Source of the DNA: Pseudomonas viridiflava
GTDB lineage: Bacteria > Pseudomonadota > Gammaproteobacteria > Pseudomonadales > Pseudomonadaceae
NCBI RefSeq assembly: GCF_900590885.1
Contig: NZ_UUON01000015.1
Coordinates: 1-48,786, forward strand
Direction of reading: 5' to 3'
DNA: 48,786 nt
Within the stretch, counting starts at the first letter, position 1; the number at the start of each line of letters is the position of its first letter. This document shows positions 1-9,312 of this stretch, one piece after another. The translations under genes were made by a program, and so were the position numbers. Under the pieces are notes generated by a model. That model searched no databases. It was not told where the DNA came from and worked only from the letters and a program-made list of their open reading frames with translations.

Positions 1-39
1 GGGCCAAGGATGGCCCATTGCGGCGGCCCACGGATTCAA

Positions 40-175
40 GCCGGAGTGAGGGCACACCGAGCCTAGGCGAGGTGCCGAGTGTTGGGGCAAGAGCCCTTTT
101 GGTTACTTTTGGGGCTCTTTTCCAAAAGTGACCCGCCGTAAGGGCGGAACCCTAAGCAGCCGTTACCCAAACAAC
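40..175. repeat. Pseudomonas interspersed non-coding repeat
   Basis: This stretch carries the GGTTACTTTTGG ... CCAAAAGTGACCCGCCGTA pattern that recurs between genes in many Pseudomonas genomes. An inverted pair (AAGAGCC near 90, GGCTCTT near 113) and the GCCGTAAGGGC arms suggest a folded repeat. No convincing gene lies in 1-255. The assignment rests on recollection of the family, since there is no second copy in the window to compare. Confidence 0.5.
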
Positions 176-203
176 GGATATGTACCCCCTCAAACCCAAC
201 CCC

Positions 204-232
204 AAAAAAAGCCCCGAACCAGTCGGGGCTTT
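204..232 (-). terminator. Rho-independent terminator of fabAB
   Basis: The GCCCCGA ... TCGGGGC hairpin (211-229) is followed on the minus strand by a run of seven T. It lies 24 bases after the fabB stop codon and should end the leftward fabAB transcript. Confidence 0.85.
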
Positions 233-255
233 GTCATGCGATCAAGCGACAGGCC

Positions 256-1476
256 TTACTTGCCCTGCCAGCGTTTCAGCACCAGGGTGGCGTTAGTGCC
301 ACCGAAGCCGAAGCTGTTGCTCATGACGGTGTCGATTTTGGCATTCTCAACGGTCTTGGTCAGGATCGGCATATCAGCCACAACCGGATCAATCTCGTCG
401 ATGTTGGCCGAGCCGGCCATGAAGTTGCCTTCCATCATCAACAGGCAGTAGATCGCTTCGTGAACGCCGGCGGCGCCCAGGGAGTGACCGGACAGGCTCT
501 TGGTGGAGCTGATGGCCGGCGCCTTGTCGCCGAATACCGCACGCACGCCTTCCATTTCCTTGGCGTCGCCGACCGGAGTCGAGGTGCCGTGGGTGTTCAG
601 GTAGTCGATTGGGGTATCCACAGTGGACATGGCCATCTGCATGCAACGGATGGCGCCTTCACCGCTTGGGGCAACCATGTCGTAGCCGTCGGAAGTGGCG
701 CCGTAGCCGACGATTTCCGCGTAGATCTTGGCACCACGGGCCAGAGCGTGTTCCAGCTCCTCGACCACGACCATGCCGCCACCGCCGGCGATGACGAAAC
801 CGTCACGCTTGGCGTCGTAGGCACGGGAGGCCTTTTCCGGGGTTTCGTTGTACTGGGTGGACAGTGCGCCCATGGCGTCGAACAGGAACGATTGGCTCCA
901 ATGCTCTTCTTCACCGCCGCCGGCGAACACGATGTCCTGTTTGCCCAGCTGGATCTGCTCAACGGCAGTACCGATGCAGTGAGCACTGGTGGCGCAGGCG
1001 GAGGAGATCGAGTAGTTCACGCCCTTGATCTGGAACGGCGTGGCCAGGCAGGCCGAAACGGTGCTGCCCATGGTCCGGGTTACACGGTACGGGCCAACGC
1101 GCTTCACGCCTTTTTCGCGCAGGATGTCCAGCGCTTCCATCTGGTTCAGGGTGGATGCGCCGCCCGAACCGGCGATCAGGCCGGTGCGTACGTTCGATAC
1201 CTGGTCTTCGCTCAGGCCGGAGTCGGCGATCGCGTCTTTCATGGCCAGGTAGGCGTAGGCGGCAGCGTGGCCGACGAAGCGATAGATCTTGCGATCGATC
1301 AGCTCTTCGAGGGGCAGGTCGATGGAGCCGGAAACCTGGCTACGCAGACCCATTTCGGCATATTCCGGGTTGAAGCGGATGCCAGGGCGACTTGCACGCA
1401 GGTTAGCGGTGACGGTCTCTTTGTCATTGCCCAGGCAAGAAACGATGCCCAGACCAGTGATAACGACGCGGCGCAT
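256..1476 (-). CDS. fabB: 3-oxoacyl-ACP synthase I (FabB)
   Basis: FabB condenses malonyl-ACP with acyl-ACP. With FabA it is the branch that makes unsaturated fatty acids, and it is essential for cis-3-decenoyl-ACP elongation. The 406-residue length matches the family. The Cys-His-His set is visible: Cys161 in SSACATS, His296 in HGTSTP and His331 in SGHSLG, with Lys326 just before it and the FGFGGTN glycine loop near the C-terminus. It follows fabA by 11 nt in the same direction, with an AAGG upstream of the ATG, so the two genes are co-transcribed as in other pseudomonads. A strong terminator follows. Confidence 0.98.
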   Translation of the reverse strand: MRRVVITGLGIVSCLGNDKETVTANLRASRPGIRFNPEYAEMGLRSQVSGSIDLPLEELIDRKIYRFVGHAAAYAYLAMKDAIADSGLSEDQVSNVRTGLIAGSGGASTLNQMEALDILREKGVKRVGPYRVTRTMGSTVSACLATPFQIKGVNYSISSACATSAHCIGTAVEQIQLGKQDIVFAGGGEEEHWSQSFLFDAMGALSTQYNETPEKASRAYDAKRDGFVIAGGGGMVVVEELEHALARGAKIYAEIVGYGATSDGYDMVAPSGEGAIRCMQMAMSTVDTPIDYLNTHGTSTPVGDAKEMEGVRAVFGDKAPAISSTKSLSGHSLGAAGVHEAIYCLLMMEGNFMAGSANIDEIDPVVADMPILTKTVENAKIDTVMSNSFGFGGTNATLVLKRWQGK

Positions 1477-1487
1477 GCGGATAACCC

Positions 1488-2003
1488 TTAAAAGTTGTCA
1501 GTGGAAGTGAATACGCCGACCCGAAGGCCTTCGGCAGTATAGATCTCGCGACCGTCGACGCTCACCGAACCATCGGCGATGGCGAGGTTCAGCTTGCCCT
1601 TGAGGACGCGCTTGATCTGAATGTTATAGGTGACTTTCTTGGCGGTCGGCAGGACCTGGCCAAAGAACTTCACTTCGCCCGAACCCAGGGCGCGGCCGCG
1701 GCCCGGCAGGCCTTGCCAGCCGAGGAAGAAGCCGACCAGTTGCCACATGGCGTCAAGGCCCAGGCAGCCCGGCATGACAGGGTCGCCTTCGAAATGGCAG
1801 GCGAAGAACCACAGGTCGGGGGTGATATCCAGCTCGGCGACCAATTCACCTTTGCCGTACTTGCCACCCTCTTCGCTGATAAGGGTGATGCGATCCACCA
1901 TCAGCATGTTCGGGGCGGGCAGTTGCGCGTTACCTGGGCCGAACAGCTCACCGCGACTGCAGCGCAGCAGGTCTTCCCGAGTAAAGGCGTTTTGTTTGGT
2001 CAT
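1488..2003 (-). CDS. fabA: 3-hydroxydecanoyl-ACP dehydratase/isomerase (FabA)
   Basis: FabA dehydrates 3-hydroxyacyl-ACP and isomerises trans-2- to cis-3-decenoyl-ACP, the committing step of anaerobic unsaturated fatty acid synthesis in the cytoplasm. At 171 residues it has the family length. The active-site His70 ([13 protein letters not shown]) and Asp84 (GLDAMWQ) fall exactly at the E. coli positions. The ATG is preceded by a strong GAGGAG ribosome binding site. It is the first gene of the fabAB operon, and a DesT-like palindrome lies about 135 bp upstream, suggesting regulation by acyl-CoA saturation. Confidence 0.98.
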   Translation of the reverse strand: MTKQNAFTREDLLRCSRGELFGPGNAQLPAPNMLMVDRITLISEEGGKYGKGELVAELDITPDLWFFACHFEGDPVMPGCLGLDAMWQLVGFFLGWQGLPGRGRALGSGEVKFFGQVLPTAKKVTYNIQIKRVLKGKLNLAIADGSVSVDGREIYTAEGLRVGVFTSTDNF

Positions 2004-2136
2004 GCGAGCTCCTCAATAATCCCATGCGGCAGGGTAGGGCAAATCTTCCCGAACCGAATGAAGCGTTCATGCCTCATGTCGGCAGCCTACACGTAGACTA
2101 TTGCGTTGTAGTGAAAGTCACAGCGTTAAGGTACTG

Positions 2137-2154
2137 AATGTACACTTGTTCACT
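2137..2154 (-). promoter_or_regulatory. Candidate DesT-type operator upstream of fabA
   Basis: This is an imperfect palindrome on the plus strand: left arm AATGTAC, spacer ACTT, right arm GTTCACT, with 5 of 7 arm positions complementary. In P. aeruginosa the TetR-family regulator DesT controls fabAB through a palindrome of this general form. The equivalence is inferred from memory of that site and from its position upstream of fabA. Confidence 0.4.
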
Positions 2155-2252
2155 GAAATTTTAAACCGGGCCTGTTTATCGGTCCGTTCGGGTGCCTAAG
2201 ACTGCCGCACTTTCGCCTTTCACGCCAGTCGGAGTTGGCTGATGGCGCGGCG

Positions 2253-4154
2253 CTACTGCACCCAGCGCTGCAGTATTTGCTGCAAATCCGTACGTTTGAA
2301 CGGCTTGGCCAGGTAATCGTTCATGCCGGCCGCCAGACAGGCTTCGCGGTCGCCCTGCAAGGCGTTGGCGGTGAGGGCGATGATCGGCAGGTCGGCGCAG
2401 CCCGGCAATTGGCGAATCTGGCGGGTGGCTTCGTAACCGTCGATCAGCGGCAGCCGGCAATCCATCAGGATCGCGGTGAAAATCAGGCTCTCGGCGCTGC
2501 GGATCGCTTCGGCGCCGTCGTTGGCCAGGCTCACTTCAAAGCCCAGGCTGCGCAGCATGGCTTCGACCACGGTGCGGTTGACCGGGTTGTCTTCCACCAG
2601 CAGCACATGGCGGCCGTCACCCGCGCTGGTTTTGCCTTCGGCATCCGTGGCAATCGCCGGCACGCTGTGCTGGTCGATGGCCAGCGGGATTTCCAGGGTG
2701 AACACCGAGCCACGGCCTTCTTCGCTCTGGGCGCGCAGGGTGCCGCCCATGCGTTCGGCCAGGGTGCGGGCGATGGGCAGGCCAAGGCCGGTGCCGCCGT
2801 AACGTCTTGAAATGGAACTGTCGGCCTGCTGGAACGCATCGAACATCAGTTCCAGGCGTTCGGCGGAAATCCCGATGCCGCTGTCGCGCACGGTGCAGGT
2901 GAACCACACCAGCTCATGGTCGAGGGTCTGCCAGTGCGGTTCGATGCTGACGCTGCCGTGTTCGGTGAACTTCAACGCGTTGCCGATCAGGTTCACCAGG
3001 ATCTGGCGGATACGCGTCGGGTCGCCCTGTACCCGCAATGCGCTCAGGCCCGGCGGAATCGGCAGCGTGAGCGCCAACCCGCGCTGCTGGGCGCTGTGCT
3101 GGAAGGCCTGGGCGCAACTGCTGATCAGGTCGGCCAGGTTGAACGGGATATGTTCCAGTTCCAGCGCCGCGCGCTCGATACGCGAGAAGTCGAGGATGTC
3201 GTTGATGACCTTGAGCAGATGCTCGGTGGACTCGGAGGCCAGCGCCGCGTATTCGGTCTGCTCCTCGGTCATCTCGGTGGTTTCCAGCAGTTGCAGCATG
3301 CCCAGTACGCCGTTCATCGGCGTGCGCAGCTCGTGGCTCATCATCGCCAAAAAGTCCGACTTGGCACTGTTGGCCCGTTCGGCTTCCTCGCGGGTCTGGA
3401 TCAGCTGAGCCATGGCCTGCTGCTGCTCGCGGCTGGCCTGGTTGAGGCCCTCGGCGAGGTTGTTGATATGCCGCGACAGGTCGCCCAGCTCCGAGTCATC
3501 CACGATCGGCAGCGGCGTCTTGTAGTCGCCTTGCTGGATGGCTTTTACCGCGTTGCCCATGGCGCTGATCGGTTGCGACAGGCTGGCGGCCAGGCGCCGT
3601 GCGAGCAGGAAGGTAAACAGCAGGGCAAACAACGCCAGGATGCCGGCCTTGAACAGGATTTCCTGCTGGCGCTGGCTGAACGCGTCGTTGGACATGCCGA
3701 CAATCACCCGGCCCAGGTAATCCGCGCGGGGTGCCTTGGGCTCGTTGAGGTTGTCCTGGAAAAAGTCATTGCCCAGCTGGATATGCTGCAGGCGGATCGG
3801 TGCCTGGAAGACTTTCACCGACAGCGACCGGTCGTGTTTCTCCGACGGCTGTTCGACGTACACCAGAATATTCTCGCTGCTGTCCTGAATCTCCAGGAAG
3901 CGCACATGGGGCGTGGCCAGCGTGGCGCGCAGCAGGCTGTCGAGCACGTCGTTGTTGCCCGAGATAACCCCGTACTCGGTGGCAGGCGCCAGTTGGTTGG
4001 CGATCAGTTGGCCGGTGTGGTCCAGCTCCTGGCGCAAATCCTGGATACGCACGAAGGTGAAGAAGCTGATCAACAGCAACGTCAGCAACAGCGCCGGGCC
4101 CAGGGTAATGAGCTGGGTGCGGGTGTTGATGTCCCAACGTCGACGCAAGGTCAT
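2253..4154 (-). CDS. Hybrid sensor histidine kinase/response regulator (PA1611-like)
   Basis: This 633-residue membrane hybrid kinase has TM1 at about 17-35, a periplasmic domain of about 130 residues, TM2 at about 168-186, HAMP at about 187-240, a coiled linker, HisKA with phospho-acceptor His274 (SHELRTP), HATPase_c with N-box Asn388/Asn392 and glycine boxes at 424-430 and 453-459, and a REC domain with Asp565 and Lys617. There is no Hpt domain, so output needs a separate phosphotransfer protein. The position beside fabA matches PA1611 of P. aeruginosa, which interacts with the RetS/HptB network. Its ATG overlaps the stop of the upstream binding protein (ATGA), which implies translational coupling and a shared signal. 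Confidence 0.93.
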   Translation of the reverse strand: MTLRRRWDINTRTQLITLGPALLLTLLLISFFTFVRIQDLRQELDHTGQLIANQLAPATEYGVISGNNDVLDSLLRATLATPHVRFLEIQDSSENILVYVEQPSEKHDRSLSVKVFQAPIRLQHIQLGNDFFQDNLNEPKAPRADYLGRVIVGMSNDAFSQRQQEILFKAGILALFALLFTFLLARRLAASLSQPISAMGNAVKAIQQGDYKTPLPIVDDSELGDLSRHINNLAEGLNQASREQQQAMAQLIQTREEAERANSAKSDFLAMMSHELRTPMNGVLGMLQLLETTEMTEEQTEYAALASESTEHLLKVINDILDFSRIERAALELEHIPFNLADLISSCAQAFQHSAQQRGLALTLPIPPGLSALRVQGDPTRIRQILVNLIGNALKFTEHGSVSIEPHWQTLDHELVWFTCTVRDSGIGISAERLELMFDAFQQADSSISRRYGGTGLGLPIARTLAERMGGTLRAQSEEGRGSVFTLEIPLAIDQHSVPAIATDAEGKTSAGDGRHVLLVEDNPVNRTVVEAMLRSLGFEVSLANDGAEAIRSAESLIFTAILMDCRLPLIDGYEATRQIRQLPGCADLPIIALTANALQGDREACLAAGMNDYLAKPFKRTDLQQILQRWVQ

Positions 4155-5080
4155 GGGCGTTTTTCTCCTTCGGCCAATCGGGCGGCGACGCTGGCTTCGT
4201 CGACCTGTTCGATCCCCAGTGAACGCGCAACCTGCGGGTTGCCCACGACTTTGAAGTGGTCCGGGTACAGCGTGTGCGGCCAGCCAGCCGGAGGGTGATC
4301 GAGCAGGCGGTCGAGTACGGCGAGCCAGTCGGCCTGGTCGCTGTAGGTGCTGGCCAGGCTGCCGGCCCGCACGAAGCCGGCATTCGGGCCCACCAGCGGC
4401 AATTGCTGGGCGTAGCTGCTCAGCAGCAGGTTCTTCGCGGTTTTCGGGTTGTACAGCTGCGGGTCATCGAGGCCGAGCAACACGTCACTGTTTCTGAACA
4501 GCGTCTGCAGCGGGCGACTGTCGTTAATGTTGTCCCAGCGCTGCGGCACAATCTCCAGCTCCAGTGCCGCCGCCTGTTGGCGCAGCTCGGGCAGCAGGAA
4601 TTCACTCTCGGTGCCGTACAGCACACCAATGCGCCGCGCTTGCGGCAGGATGCTGGCGATCAGGCGTAACTGGCGCTCCAACGGTGGGTCGCTCCAGAGC
4701 AGGCTGACCCGCGGGTGCTGGGCACTGCCCGGGCGTTCATGGGCCTGCAGCCGGCTGATGCGCAGCACCAGGGTCGGCGGGCCCTGGGTATCCTGCAGGC
4801 GCCAGTCGAGGCCAGGCAGGTCGAGCAGGATCAGGCGCGTGGTGGCCGGCAAGCGGCTTGGCACCGGCAGATCTTTGAGGGGGGTGAACGTCACGCGGTC
4901 GTCAGGACGTTGCTGGGCCAGGGCCTGGGTAAAGGCTTGTACCCCGGCGCCGTCTTCGGCGGCGGTGAGGAGGATCTCGGCGCTCCAGGCTGGCGTGCCC
5001 AGCAGCAGGCAGGCGAGCAGCACAGCGCGCCGCCAGAGCGTGTTGATAAAGAACAAAGTCATCCGTGACGAGTTGGCCAT
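4151..5080 (-). CDS. Periplasmic ABC-type substrate-binding-like protein
   Basis: This 309-residue protein begins with a basic, hydrophobic export signal that ends near residue 34 (PAWSA, then [10 protein letters not shown]). The remainder shows alternating hydrophobic strands typical of a two-lobed binding fold, including [26 protein letters not shown] and [17 protein letters not shown], resembling the ABC_sub_bind (PF04392) group. No permease or ATPase is nearby. Instead the gene sits between a TonB-dependent receptor (1-nt gap upstream) and a hybrid kinase (4-nt overlap downstream). I infer that it presents a ligand, or its bound state, to the kinase sensor domain rather than feeding an importer. 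The ligand is unknown. Confidence 0.75.
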   Translation of the reverse strand: MANSSRMTLFFINTLWRRAVLLACLLLGTPAWSAEILLTAAEDGAGVQAFTQALAQQRPDDRVTFTPLKDLPVPSRLPATTRLILLDLPGLDWRLQDTQGPPTLVLRISRLQAHERPGSAQHPRVSLLWSDPPLERQLRLIASILPQARRIGVLYGTESEFLLPELRQQAAALELEIVPQRWDNINDSRPLQTLFRNSDVLLGLDDPQLYNPKTAKNLLLSSYAQQLPLVGPNAGFVRAGSLASTYSDQADWLAVLDRLLDHPPAGWPHTLYPDHFKVVGNPQVARSLGIEQVDEASVAARLAEGEKRP

Positions 5081-5081
5081 G

Positions 5082-7202
5082 TCAGAACTCTAACTCCGCG
5101 CTGAAGTAGAGGACGTGGCGGTGGTCGTAATTGTTGTCAGCCCAGGTGGTGGGCTGGTTGTCGAGACGTTGTTGCAACATGCCGGCCAGCTCCACGTTGG
5201 CTTTGCCAAGGGCAATGCGCTTGGCCACCCGCAGGTCGACCCGTTCGAAGCGATATCTGTTGAGTGCGTCGTCGCCATAGTAAAACAGCGCGCTGGACCA
5301 CCCTTGGCCCCACTCGCGCAACCAGCCGGCGGAGCCACTGTTACGCGCGGTTTGCGCTTTGTCCAGTGGGTTGCTGGAAGTGGCGTCGACATAAGCGTAG
5401 GTAAGCCGCAGGCGATCGGCATTGCTCACGCGCCAGTCGAACTGGGTTTCGGCCCCGGTAAATCGCGCGCTGTTGGCATTGCTGGCGACGTACTGGTTGT
5501 TGCGCAGGGGCGAGCTGATCATGTGGGTGATTTCGTCGTAGAACAGTTTCACGTCCATGTTCAGGCCGATATCGGCGAAGAAACCGTTGTAGCCCAGCTC
5601 CCGCGAGCGCATCAGTTCCTTGTCGAGGTTGCCCGGACCGCGCGTCTTCACGAAGTATTGCCCGGAACTCTGGCCAAAGGCCGGGGAGCTGAGGTTGGTG
5701 ACGCGGTAGCTCCAGTTGACGTTGTTCTCGAACATGTCCGGCGAACGGATCGCCTCGGAATACACCGCGCGCAGGCCGTGGCGCGGGTTGATCAGGTAGT
5801 TGACCGCCACCCGTGGGGTCAGCGAGTTGCCGCTCAGGTGGGTGTCTTCATACATTGCGCCGCCTTGCAGCAGCCAATGCTCGCTGGCGCGCCATTCCAA
5901 CTGGCCGAACAGGCGCCAGGTGGTGTCGTCCAGGGTGCCGTTGAAGTAGGTGTCGGAGTCGGCGCGGTCGTAGCGATAATTCATGCCGCTGACCAGGCGC
6001 AGGCTGTCGGACAGGCTGAGGGTGTCTTGAATCTCCAGGTCGTAGCGGCTTTCGCGGGTGCTCTGGTCGATGTCGCCGCACACGCTCTGGTTGGCGCCAT
6101 TGCGCCATTGATTCAGCACGGTGTTGGCCAGGGCTTGTTCGGCGGCGCTACCGGGGGGCGCGGTGCCCTGGCTGTAGGTGTCCATATGCCGGGCGAGCAG
6201 CTCGGCGTAGTTGGGGTTCATCTGCCACAACTGGGTCAGCTCGGGGCTGAAGGACACCTTGGCGTCGCAGGCCTTCCAGATTTGCCGGCGGTCCCACTGC
6301 TGGGCCGAGCCCTGGACATACAGGCTATGGTCGGGGTTGAACTCGATGTTCCAGCGCAGCGAGCCGGCGTAATCCTTGGCCGAGACGTCGGAGTTGTCGC
6401 CGCCCTCGGTAATCCCGGCAAATACCGGACTGTAGGTATACGGGCGCTGGTTGGTACCTTCCTTGGCGTCCAGTTGCAGGTCGATGCTCTGCTGCGTGTT
6501 CAGCGTCTGGCTCACCGCCAGGCTGAAACGGCTGAGGCGACGGCTATCGCGGCGGTCGGCACCGGCGGCGTCGCTGTCGAAACCGTCGTCCTGCTGCCCG
6601 GAGAGGGACAGGCGCAAGTCGCCGGTTTCCCAGCCCACGCCCTGGCTGGCGTAGTAGTCGCTGATGCCGCGTTCGCCGCGCACCACCTTGACCCGTGAAC
6701 CGTGGCTGTTGGCCGGTGAGCGCGTAAGAATATTCACCACCGCCATCAGCGCATTGGCGCCGTAGCTGACGGTGTTGGGGCCGCGGAAGACCTCGATGCG
6801 CTCGATATCCTCCATGGCCACCGGAATGTCGCTCCAGTCCACGGTGGCCAGGCCCGCGCGGTACACCGAGCGGCCGTCGATCAATACCTGCATGCGCCGC
6901 GCATCGCTGGCACTGGTACCGTGGTAGTTCACCGCCGCCTGATTGCCGGTGGTGTAGCCGACCATCATCCCCGGCACCAGGCGCAGCAGTTCGCTGATGT
7001 CCCGCGCACCGCTGGCCTTGATCAGTTCGCTGTCGATCACGGTCATGCTGCCGGGCACGGCGGCGGCCGATTGCTTGAGGCGCGTGGCGGTCAACACTTG
7101 CGGCAGCGGCTGGCTGTCGAGGAACAAATCGTCAGCCAGCACAGTGCCGCTGCACAACAACATCACTAACAGGGATGAGCGGGGAGGAGGGCCCAGATAC
7201 AC
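5082..7202 (-). CDS. TonB-dependent outer-membrane receptor
   Basis: This is a 706-residue receptor with a short signal peptide (cleavage near LADD, about residue 24), a TonB-box-like segment (PQVLTATR, about 34-41), a plug domain at about 44-160 with the RIEVFRGPNTVSYG motif, and a long beta-barrel ending in aromatic FSAELEF. It lacks the N-terminal signalling (STN) extension, so it does not belong to the FecA class. An extracellular loop contains two Cys (CDAKVSF and SVCGD). The GTG start has AAGG 7 nt upstream. It is the first gene of an operon with the binding protein and the kinase. The substrate cannot be read from sequence. No convincing Fur box or cobalamin riboswitch lies upstream. 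Confidence 0.9.
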   Translation of the reverse strand: MYLGPPPRSSLLVMLLCSGTVLADDLFLDSQPLPQVLTATRLKQSAAAVPGSMTVIDSELIKASGARDISELLRLVPGMMVGYTTGNQAAVNYHGTSASDARRMQVLIDGRSVYRAGLATVDWSDIPVAMEDIERIEVFRGPNTVSYGANALMAVVNILTRSPANSHGSRVKVVRGERGISDYYASQGVGWETGDLRLSLSGQQDDGFDSDAAGADRRDSRRLSRFSLAVSQTLNTQQSIDLQLDAKEGTNQRPYTYSPVFAGITEGGDNSDVSAKDYAGSLRWNIEFNPDHSLYVQGSAQQWDRRQIWKACDAKVSFSPELTQLWQMNPNYAELLARHMDTYSQGTAPPGSAAEQALANTVLNQWRNGANQSVCGDIDQSTRESRYDLEIQDTLSLSDSLRLVSGMNYRYDRADSDTYFNGTLDDTTWRLFGQLEWRASEHWLLQGGAMYEDTHLSGNSLTPRVAVNYLINPRHGLRAVYSEAIRSPDMFENNVNWSYRVTNLSSPAFGQSSGQYFVKTRGPGNLDKELMRSRELGYNGFFADIGLNMDVKLFYDEITHMISSPLRNNQYVASNANSARFTGAETQFDWRVSNADRLRLTYAYVDATSSNPLDKAQTARNSGSAGWLREWGQGWSSALFYYGDDALNRYRFERVDLRVAKRIALGKANVELAGMLQQRLDNQPTTWADNNYDHRHVLYFSAELEF

Positions 7203-7354
7203 GGCACGGCCTTGATAATTACGGATAGCCGCCCATGTTAACCGAGGCGCTGGCGTTTGCCAGTCGTCGCCCCAGCAATTACTTCACACAAGTGTGGCAT
7301 TTTCCGACAAACGCACGAATTGATACGGGGGCTGGCCGCAAGCGGGTCGCCCCG

Positions 7355-7360
7355 TATAAT
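7355..7360 (+). promoter_or_regulatory. Probable -10 element of gpsA promoter
   Basis: TATAAT lies 37 bp before the gpsA ATG in the 195-bp gap between the divergent receptor operon and gpsA. No good -35 hexamer is present at 17 bp (it reads CTGGCC), so the promoter is only partly supported. Confidence 0.45.
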
Positions 7361-7397
7361 GCCGCCATCGCCACTGGTATGGATTAACGGATTGCAT

Positions 7398-8423
7398 ATG
7401 ACTGAACAGCGCCCTATTGCGGTCCTGGGAGGCGGAAGTTTTGGTACCGCCGTGGCTAACCTGCTGGCCGAGAACGGCCACCCGGTACGCCAGTGGATGC
7501 GTGACCCCGAGCAGGCCGAGGCCATCCGGGTGCACCGGGAAAACCCGCGTTACCTCAAAGGCATCAAGATTCACCCGGCGGTCGAGCCGGTGACCGACTT
7601 GCTGGCCACCCTGACCGACTGCGACCTGTGCTTCGTCGCGCTGCCGTCCAGCGCCTTGCGCTCGGTGCTGGCGCCCCACGCTGATGGCCTGGCCGGCAAA
7701 ATGCTGGTCAGCCTGACCAAGGGCATCGAGGCGCAGACCTTCAAGCTGATGAGCGAAATCCTCGAAGAGATCGCCCCCCAGGCGCGCATTGGCGTGCTGT
7801 CCGGGCCGAACCTGGCGCGGGAAGTCGCCGAACACGCGCTGACCGCCACTGTGGTCGCCAGTGAAGATGAAGAGTTGTGCGAGCGCGTGCAGGCGGTGCT
7901 GCATGGTCGTACCTTCCGTGTGTATGCCAGCAGCGACCGTTTCGGCGTCGAGCTGGGCGGTGCGCTGAAAAACGTCTACGCGATCATCGCCGGCATGGCC
8001 GTGGCGCTGGGCATGGGCGAAAACACCAAGAGCATGCTGATCACCCGCGCCTTGGCCGAGATGACCCGCTTTGCGGTGAACCAGGGCGCCAACCCGATGA
8101 CCTTCCTCGGCCTGGCGGGCGTGGGCGACTTGATCGTCACCTGCTCGTCGCCGAAAAGCCGCAACTACCAGGTGGGCTTCGCCCTCGGCCAGGGCCTGAG
8201 CCTGGAGGACGCGGTGACGCGCCTTGGGGAGGTTGCCGAAGGCGTCAACACCCTCAAGGTGCTCAAGGCCAAGGCTCAGGAGGTCGGCGTGTACATGCCG
8301 CTGGTCGCCGGGTTGCACGCGATCCTGTTCGAAGGGCGCACTTTGAACCAGGTGATCGAGCTGCTGATGCGGGCCGAGCCGAAAACCGATGTCGACTTTA
8401 TTTCCACCAGTGGTTTCAACTGA
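7398..8423 (+). CDS. gpsA: Glycerol-3-phosphate dehydrogenase (NAD(P)+)
   Basis: GpsA reduces dihydroxyacetone phosphate to sn-glycerol-3-phosphate for phospholipid synthesis in the cytoplasm. From the ATG at 7398 the protein is 341 residues, close to E. coli GpsA. It opens with the Rossmann fingerprint [10 protein letters not shown] (11-20), and catalytic Lys191 lies in [10 protein letters not shown]. An in-frame start at 7257 would add a non-homologous tail, so it is rejected. The downstream DUF4389 gene begins 10 nt after its stop, indicating a polycistronic gpsA-DUF4389-sixA unit. Confidence 0.96.
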   Translation: MTEQRPIAVLGGGSFGTAVANLLAENGHPVRQWMRDPEQAEAIRVHRENPRYLKGIKIHPAVEPVTDLLATLTDCDLCFVALPSSALRSVLAPHADGLAGKMLVSLTKGIEAQTFKLMSEILEEIAPQARIGVLSGPNLAREVAEHALTATVVASEDEELCERVQAVLHGRTFRVYASSDRFGVELGGALKNVYAIIAGMAVALGMGENTKSMLITRALAEMTRFAVNQGANPMTFLGLAGVGDLIVTCSSPKSRNYQVGFALGQGLSLEDAVTRLGEVAEGVNTLKVLKAKAQEVGVYMPLVAGLHAILFEGRTLNQVIELLMRAEPKTDVDFISTSGFN

Positions 8424-8433
8424 GGAACGCGCG

Positions 8434-8781
8434 ATGAACGAGCCCAAAGCAGCCCCCAAGTACGAGTCCATCCTCCTGCGCATCCTGTGGATGCTGATAT
8501 TTGCCCTGGTGTGGCAGGTGGCGCAGTTCCTGCTCGGCGCCCTGGTGGTGGTGCAGCTGATTTACCGCCTTGTCTACGGCGCACCGAACCTGGGCCTGAT
8601 GAACTTCGGCGACAGCCTCAGCCAGTTCCTCGCGCAGATCGGCCGCTTCGGCAGTTTCCATACCGAGCAGAAACCCTGGCCGTTCGCCGATTGGCCGACC
8701 CCACGCGCACCCGAGGGCGAAGCGCCCCACAGCGTGCCGCCGGCGCCGCACCCGGCGCGTGATGAAGAGCCGAAACTGTGA
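8434..8781 (+). CDS. DUF4389 domain membrane protein
   Basis: This is a 115-residue protein with a hydrophobic stretch at about 12-48 that could form one long or two membrane helices. It is followed by the conserved aromatic FGDSLSQFLAQIGRFGSF and EQKPWPFADWP segments of the DUF4389 family, then a Pro/Ala-rich tail. Function is unknown. It is sandwiched between gpsA and sixA: 10 nt after the first and overlapping the second by GTGA, so it is probably co-translated with sixA. The start is the ATG at 8434, because an upstream in-frame start would overlap gpsA. Confidence 0.85.
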   Translation: MNEPKAAPKYESILLRILWMLIFALVWQVAQFLLGALVVVQLIYRLVYGAPNLGLMNFGDSLSQFLAQIGRFGSFHTEQKPWPFADWPTPRAPEGEAPHSVPPAPHPARDEEPKL

Positions 8782-9227
8782 AACTGTGGATCCTGCGCCA
8801 CGGCGAGGCCGAAGGGCATGCGCGTACCGACGCCGAACGCAACCTGACCGAGCACGGCCGTGGCGAAGTGTTGCGCAGCGCCGCGCACCTTATCGGCCAG
8901 CCCATCGGCGCCATCCTCGCCAGCCCCTATGTGCGTGCGCAACAGACTGCGCAACTGGTACGCGAGGCGTTGGGCTTTGAACCGGAAATTCGCACGGTGC
9001 CCTGGCTGACGCCGGACGGCAACCCGCTGCAGGTGCTGGAAAAACTCGACACCGACGACAACCTGCTGCTGGTCAGCCATCAGCCGTTGGTGGGTAGCTT
9101 GATCAGCTTTTTGCAGCATGGCCATCAGCGCCAGCCAGAGCCGATGTACACGGCCAGCCTGGCGGAACTGGAGGGCGACTTCCCGCTGGCGGGGCTGATG
9201 AGCCTGGTGAGCGTCAGGAACCCGTAG
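8778..9227 (+). CDS. sixA: Phosphohistidine phosphatase SixA
   Basis: SixA is a small histidine-phosphatase-superfamily enzyme that removes phosphate from His-phosphorylated proteins. In E. coli it acts on ArcB-type Hpt domains and on phosphotransferase proteins. The 149-residue protein has the RHG motif (His8 nucleophile), Arg53 in SPYVRAQQT and the second catalytic His101 in VSHQPL. It starts with GTG inside the stop region of the preceding gene. A hybrid kinase without its own Hpt lies nearby (2253-4154), but a functional connection is speculative. Confidence 0.93.
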   Translation: MKLWILRHGEAEGHARTDAERNLTEHGRGEVLRSAAHLIGQPIGAILASPYVRAQQTAQLVREALGFEPEIRTVPWLTPDGNPLQVLEKLDTDDNLLLVSHQPLVGSLISFLQHGHQRQPEPMYTASLAELEGDFPLAGLMSLVSVRNP

Positions 9228-9259
9228 GCTACAACGCGGCTTTGTGTGTGCTATATAGT

Positions 9260-9281
9260 CAACCAAGCAAGTGCTTGGTTG
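9260..9281. promoter_or_regulatory. Perfect palindrome, candidate TetR-type operator
   Basis: Two 10-base arms, CAACCAAGCA and TGCTTGGTTG, are perfectly complementary around a 2-base centre, 31 bp before the acyl-CoA ligase start. The shape suits a TetR-family fatty-acid-responsive repressor, but no such regulator is encoded next to it. Confidence 0.55.
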
Positions 9282-9312
9282 GCTATCATCGGACCACATA
9301 GGAGCGCGTCCC

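Noticed and set aside
2916..4298. 460-codon plus-strand frame opposite the hybrid kinase
   Set aside because: It is antisense to well-defined kinase motifs and has no recognisable features or ribosome binding site.
5115..6698. 527-codon plus-strand frame opposite the first TonB receptor
   Set aside because: Repetitive Val/Ala/Gly composition arises from reverse-complemented barrel codons; there is no domain.
7211..7228. Possible Fur box upstream of the first TonB receptor
   Set aside because: Only one GATAAT-like half-site is present; the rest does not match the consensus.
7203..7397. Possible cobalamin riboswitch in the receptor/gpsA divergent region
   Set aside because: A GCCACTGG string occurs near gpsA, but no B12 box or supporting helices are present for the receptor transcript.
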